The translations under genes and the position numbers were made by a program. Below the pieces are notes generated by a model, which was given only the letters and a program-made list of their open reading frames with translations, was not told the origin of the DNA and did no database searches. A stretch of 6,191 nucleotides of DNA from an uncultured Planctomycetaceae bacterium (GTDB lineage Bacteria; Planctomycetota; Planctomycetia; Planctomycetales; Planctomycetaceae). The stretch's first letter is position 1; each line of letters begins with the position of its first letter. The DNA is taken from contig CAIJTL010001684.1 in NCBI GenBank assembly GCA_903823545.1, positions 1 through 6,191 of the forward strand, written 5' to 3'. Below are positions 5,192 through 6,191 of this stretch, piece by piece.

Positions 5192-5629
5192 GATTGAATC
5201 ACCGATTCGAATTCTGCCGGACTCGATCACCGTCGCGGTTAATCCACCGATACCGGACATCGCGAGGCGGCCTCCTTCGCCAAGGTTTTCGTCCATGCGC
5301 GAACAGGGAGTGCAGTGGCCGGTCCCTTCGAGTAGCGCTTCACCAATACGGAACCGGTGACCGATCAGGCTTACCAAGTCGATGCCGCGAACAACGATGT
5401 TGCGACGGAATAACTCTGGCGACACGGAATCGCGGCCAGTTTTCTCGGCGATCTTGGGGAAATTCTCCGCTTGGATGAGCGTGACTTGGCGTTTTCCTCC
5501 CGGCTTTTTCTTGGAGTGATAGTCCCCTTCAATGCCGGTACCGACCGAGACAGTGACTTCACTTCGCAGCTCAATGGGTCGCCGATTACCGGGACTGATG
5601 CCGATCCATTCCACGTGAGCGGTCGTCAT
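5168..5629 (-). CDS. MOSC-domain protein (molybdenum cofactor sulfurase C-terminal-like)
   Basis: This 153-residue protein consists of one MOSC domain. The family is thought to bind sulfur or metal-sulfur intermediates through a conserved cysteine; stand-alone bacterial members such as YiiM act on N-hydroxylated substrates with molybdenum cofactor. Visible family features are GIEGDYH (32-38), the KRQVTLIQAE strand (46-55), the RRNIVVRGIDL block (75-85), FRIGEALLEGTG (93-104), the CTPCSRMDE motif with C106 and C109 (candidate catalytic C109), and a C-terminal strand ending RIRIGD. The frame extends to an ATG at 5692, but those 21 extra residues are strongly basic and unlike the family start, whereas MTTAHVEWIGISPG from 5629 begins directly with the first domain strand. 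No Shine-Dalgarno decides it. The same-strand neighbour ends 83 bp upstream, so the two may be co-transcribed. The substrate is unknown. Confidence 0.88.
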   Translation of the reverse strand: MTTAHVEWIGISPGNRRPIELRSEVTVSVGTGIEGDYHSKKKPGGKRQVTLIQAENFPKIAEKTGRDSVSPELFRRNIVVRGIDLVSLIGHRFRIGEALLEGTGHCTPCSRMDENLGEGGRLAMSGIGGLTATVIESGRIRIGDSIKTERPVH

Positions 5630-5712
5630 GAGAGGTTTGCCCGTTACGAACAATCTTGACCTGATTCGCTTGCCGTTGCGAATGACTGGCATCGGACAAG
5701 GAACCGTCTCAA

Positions 5713-6191
5713 CTATGTCAACAGTGCCGCGGCGAACGTCACAAGGTCATTCTTCGCCTGAGCCGCTCGTTGCAATGCGGTCATGTTGCCAGCATCTCGA
5801 CAAAGTTCCGCGAAAGAAAACCCGCTGTTCTCGTCGAGGTTGGTCAGGTGGGCTTCGGCCAATTCGACGGCGAGATCATGTCGATTGATTCGCATGGCGA
5901 GATCGACCAAGACGTAAGCGATCAATTGTTTGTCTTGATCTTCGGCTTGGGCGTTGAGCTTGTCTCGGAAGTAGGCGATCGACTCATCGACCTTCTCGCC
6001 GGACAGTGCTTGTAGGAAGTGGCGGTGAGCCGGGTAGAAATCGTCAAATGGTGGGTCGCCAGGATATTGGAACTGTTGATCGAGGTGCCCACCGTACTCG
6101 GTCAGTTCAATCGCGAGCTTCAATTCCGGAGAGTTCATATCGAGGAATCGAGAGAACCGCACGACCGCATTCAAGTGCGAGACGTCGATGT
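5713..6191 (-). CDS. Helical TPR-like protein of unknown function, 3' part only
   Basis: The frame is open from the stop at 5713-5715 to the right edge, so the 5' end lies outside the window; 158 complete codons are visible. I do not recognise a named family. The protein appears almost entirely alpha-helical. An early segment (ELKLAIELTEYGGHL then QFQYPGDPPFDDFYPAH) is followed by three or four amphipathic helix pairs in TPR-like register, for example HRHFLQALSGEKVDESIAYF and LIAYVLVDLAMRINRHDLAV. The last helices read MTALQRAAQAKNDLVTFAAA. An internal ATG exists at 6138, but the residues before it (IDVSHLNAVVRFSRFLD) continue the same helical style, so a start further upstream is more likely. 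The MOSC gene follows on the same strand. No catalytic motif is visible; a scaffolding or protein-binding role is only a guess. Confidence 0.75.
   Translation of the reverse strand, partial: IDVSHLNAVVRFSRFLDMNSPELKLAIELTEYGGHLDQQFQYPGDPPFDDFYPAHRHFLQALSGEKVDESIAYFRDKLNAQAEDQDKQLIAYVLVDLAMRINRHDLAVELAEAHLTNLDENSGFSFAELCRDAGNMTALQRAAQAKNDLVTFAAALLT

Noticed and set aside
5630..5692. 21-residue N-terminal extension of the MOSC protein from the ATG at 5692
   Set aside because: The extension is highly basic and unlike MOSC proteins, whose first strand begins right after the ATG at 5629.

Overview
The window looks like a stretch of a planctomycete (Planctomycetota) chromosome with mid-range GC. 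The support is the character of the Rho protein (a PVC-like ATPase core behind a long Gln/Gly/Arg-rich N-terminus), the scarcity of Shine-Dalgarno sequences before most starts, and the style of the ECF sigma/anti-sigma pair, the MOSC protein and the helical protein at the right edge. This placement is an inference from sequence character, not a database result.

Layout. Positions 1-61 hold a strong GC-rich palindrome resembling a REP element. A two-gene plus-strand unit follows: an ECF sigma factor (200-742) and, 5 nt later, a membrane-anchored zinc-type anti-sigma factor (748-1659). Converging on it from the right is rho on the minus strand (1740-3593), with a hairpin plus T-run (1659-1711) placed to terminate rho. 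Upstream of rho lies about 990 bp (3594-4582) without a convincing gene but with several short palindromes. A cytoplasmic cyclophilin-type peptidyl-prolyl isomerase (4583-5122, GTG start, good ribosome binding site) runs rightward. It converges on a MOSC-domain protein (5168-5629, minus strand). Three consecutive three-base-loop hairpins, the last a two-way intrinsic terminator, lie between them and overlap both stop codons. Upstream of the MOSC gene on the same strand is the 3' part of a helical, TPR-like protein of unknown function (5713-6191, 5' end outside the window).

How the genes relate. The sigma and anti-sigma genes form a self-contained signalling unit. Rho, the isomerase, the MOSC protein and the helical protein look like ordinary chromosomal housekeeping or accessory genes with no shared pathway. 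No defence system, mobile element, CRISPR array, tRNA or rRNA was seen. The most noteworthy object is the N-terminal third of Rho: about 250 low-complexity residues including a run of ten arginines encoded by ten identical CGT codons, then a Q/G/R-rich, aromatic-spaced segment resembling the phase-separating or prion-like regions known in a few other bacterial Rho proteins.
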